A stretch of 49,567 nt of DNA from Lachnospiraceae bacterium (lineage in GTDB: Bacteria > Bacillota > Clostridia > Lachnospirales > Lachnospiraceae). Position numbers and translations under genes: made by a program. The notes beneath the pieces were generated by a model. That model did not search any database. It worked only from the letters and a program-made list of their open reading frames with translations, and was not told the origin of the DNA. The stretch lies in NCBI GenBank assembly GCA_009774625.1, contig VSOB01000018.1:1-49567 (forward strand), read 5' to 3'. Below, piece after piece: positions 48,927-49,567 of the stretch (within the stretch, counting starts at the first letter, position 1; every line of letters begins with the position of its first letter).

Positions 48927-49567
48927 ATGAATAAAAAAACAGAGAAAGAAATACAGGCTTTGATTGAGGAAGCAACGGCAGGGGATAAGAAAGCCCTTGA
49001 AACCCTTGTTGTGAGTGTACAGGATATTGTATTCAATTTATCCTTGCGGATGCTTGGTACATTTGCCGATGCGGAAGATGCCACTCAGGACATTTTATTG
49101 AAAATGATTACACATCTGTCCTCTTTCCGTGGTGACAGCTTATTTACAACATGGGTATTCAGTATTGCGGTAAATCATCTGAAAAATTATAAAAAGCATA
49201 TGTTCGCCCGGTACCCATTGAGTTTTGAGTATTACAGAGATGATATAGAAAACGGAAAAACAGTGGATGTGCCGGATTTAACACAGAATGTGGAAAAGGA
49301 TTTATTGGCAGAAGAATTGAAAATGTCCTGCACCAATGTGATGCTGCAATGCCTTGATACAGAAAGCAGATGCATTTTCATATTGGGTACGATGTTTAAG
49401 ATTGACAGCCGTATGGCGGGGGATATTTTGGAAATAACACCGGAAGCCTATCGTCAGAGACTTTCCCGGATACGCAAAAAAATGGCAGATTTTCTTGGAC
49501 AGTATTGTGGGGAATATGGCGGCGGCAGATGTAAATGTAAAGACAGAGTGGATTATGCAATACACAG
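48927..49567 (+). CDS. ECF-type sigma factor, cut by the window end
   Basis: ATG 48927, seven bases after AGGAGGT, opens a frame that runs 213 codons to the window edge without a stop. Region 2 of a sigma-70 factor is clear: DIVFNLSLRMLGTFADAEDA, then TQDILLKMITHLSSFRGD and FTTWVFSIAVNHLKNYKK. Region 4 is weaker (CLDTESRCIFILGTMFKIDS, MAGDILEITPEAYRQRLSR). After it comes a Cys-rich end (GGGRCKCKDRV) not typical of plain ECF factors, so it may belong to one of the ECF groups with C-terminal extensions that sense a signal. The gene is somewhat more AT-rich than its neighbours. Any anti-sigma partner lies outside the window. Confidence 0.82.
   Translation, partial: MNKKTEKEIQALIEEATAGDKKALETLVVSVQDIVFNLSLRMLGTFADAEDATQDILLKMITHLSSFRGDSLFTTWVFSIAVNHLKNYKKHMFARYPLSFEYYRDDIENGKTVDVPDLTQNVEKDLLAEELKMSCTNVMLQCLDTESRCIFILGTMFKIDSRMAGDILEITPEAYRQRLSRIRKKMADFLGQYCGEYGGGRCKCKDRVDYAIH

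Noticed and set aside
1..49567. CRISPR arrays, rRNA genes, transposases or insertion sequences
   Set aside because: No regularly spaced repeats, rRNA sequence, transposase motif or terminal inverted repeats with target duplications were seen.

Overview
The window looks like a chromosomal segment of a Clostridia-class Gram-positive anaerobe, most likely a gut Lachnospiraceae. The evidence is strong AGGAGG-type ribosome sites, clear sigma-A promoters (TTGACA/TATAAT, 16-18 bp spacers), a GC content near 50 percent in the core genes, an NfnAB-type flavoprotein pair, formate-tetrahydrofolate ligase, a cobalamin MetH without its reactivation domain, and many Lachnospiraceae-style zinc-ribbon and lipoprotein genes. 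Species cannot be assigned from this sequence alone.

Layout. 1-2.3 kb is accessory DNA: an AT-rich protein kinase and a frameshifted Uma2 nuclease gene. 2.7-5.8 kb is a tight row of SPFH/band-7 protein, divergent NAD-kinase-fold protein and NrtR-like Nudix protein, the best candidate for an uncharacterised functional unit. 5.8-8.8 kb holds envelope proteins (C39-like protease, two-TM protein, a 51-residue membrane peptide), a glyoxalase-fold enzyme and a lipoprotein. 9-27.8 kb is amino-acid biosynthesis: metH, ilvB-ilvN, ilvN-ilvC, aroC, leuB-ilvD-ilvB, serC-serA, interrupted by a VanY-like peptidase, tgt, yajC and a class D beta-lactamase lipoprotein.

27.9-33.2 kb carries a small conserved-looking gene divergent from a DUF1015 gene, then glgB, mscS and tRNA-Thr(CGT). 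33.4-37.3 kb has a secreted CAP-domain protein, threonine aldolase and a LytTR/GHKL two-component pair with a putative LytTR operator. 37.4-48.8 kb has a coiled-coil protein, a MerR-like remnant, ftsK/spoIIIE, fhs, folD, a zinc-ribbon/TPR protein, nfnA-nfnB, a zinc-ribbon membrane protein and rlmH. The window ends inside an ECF-type sigma factor gene whose ribosome site lies in an inverted repeat.

How it fits together. fhs and folD supply C1-tetrahydrofolates, MetH uses methyl-tetrahydrofolate, and serC/serA make phosphoserine that feeds the same C1 pool. The ilv/leu genes give most of the branched-chain pathway with two acetolactate synthase large and two small subunits; leuA and leuCD are not here. 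NfnAB would balance NADH, ferredoxin and NADPH for these reductive pathways. I found no CRISPR array, rRNA, transposase, T-box or other riboswitch that I could support.
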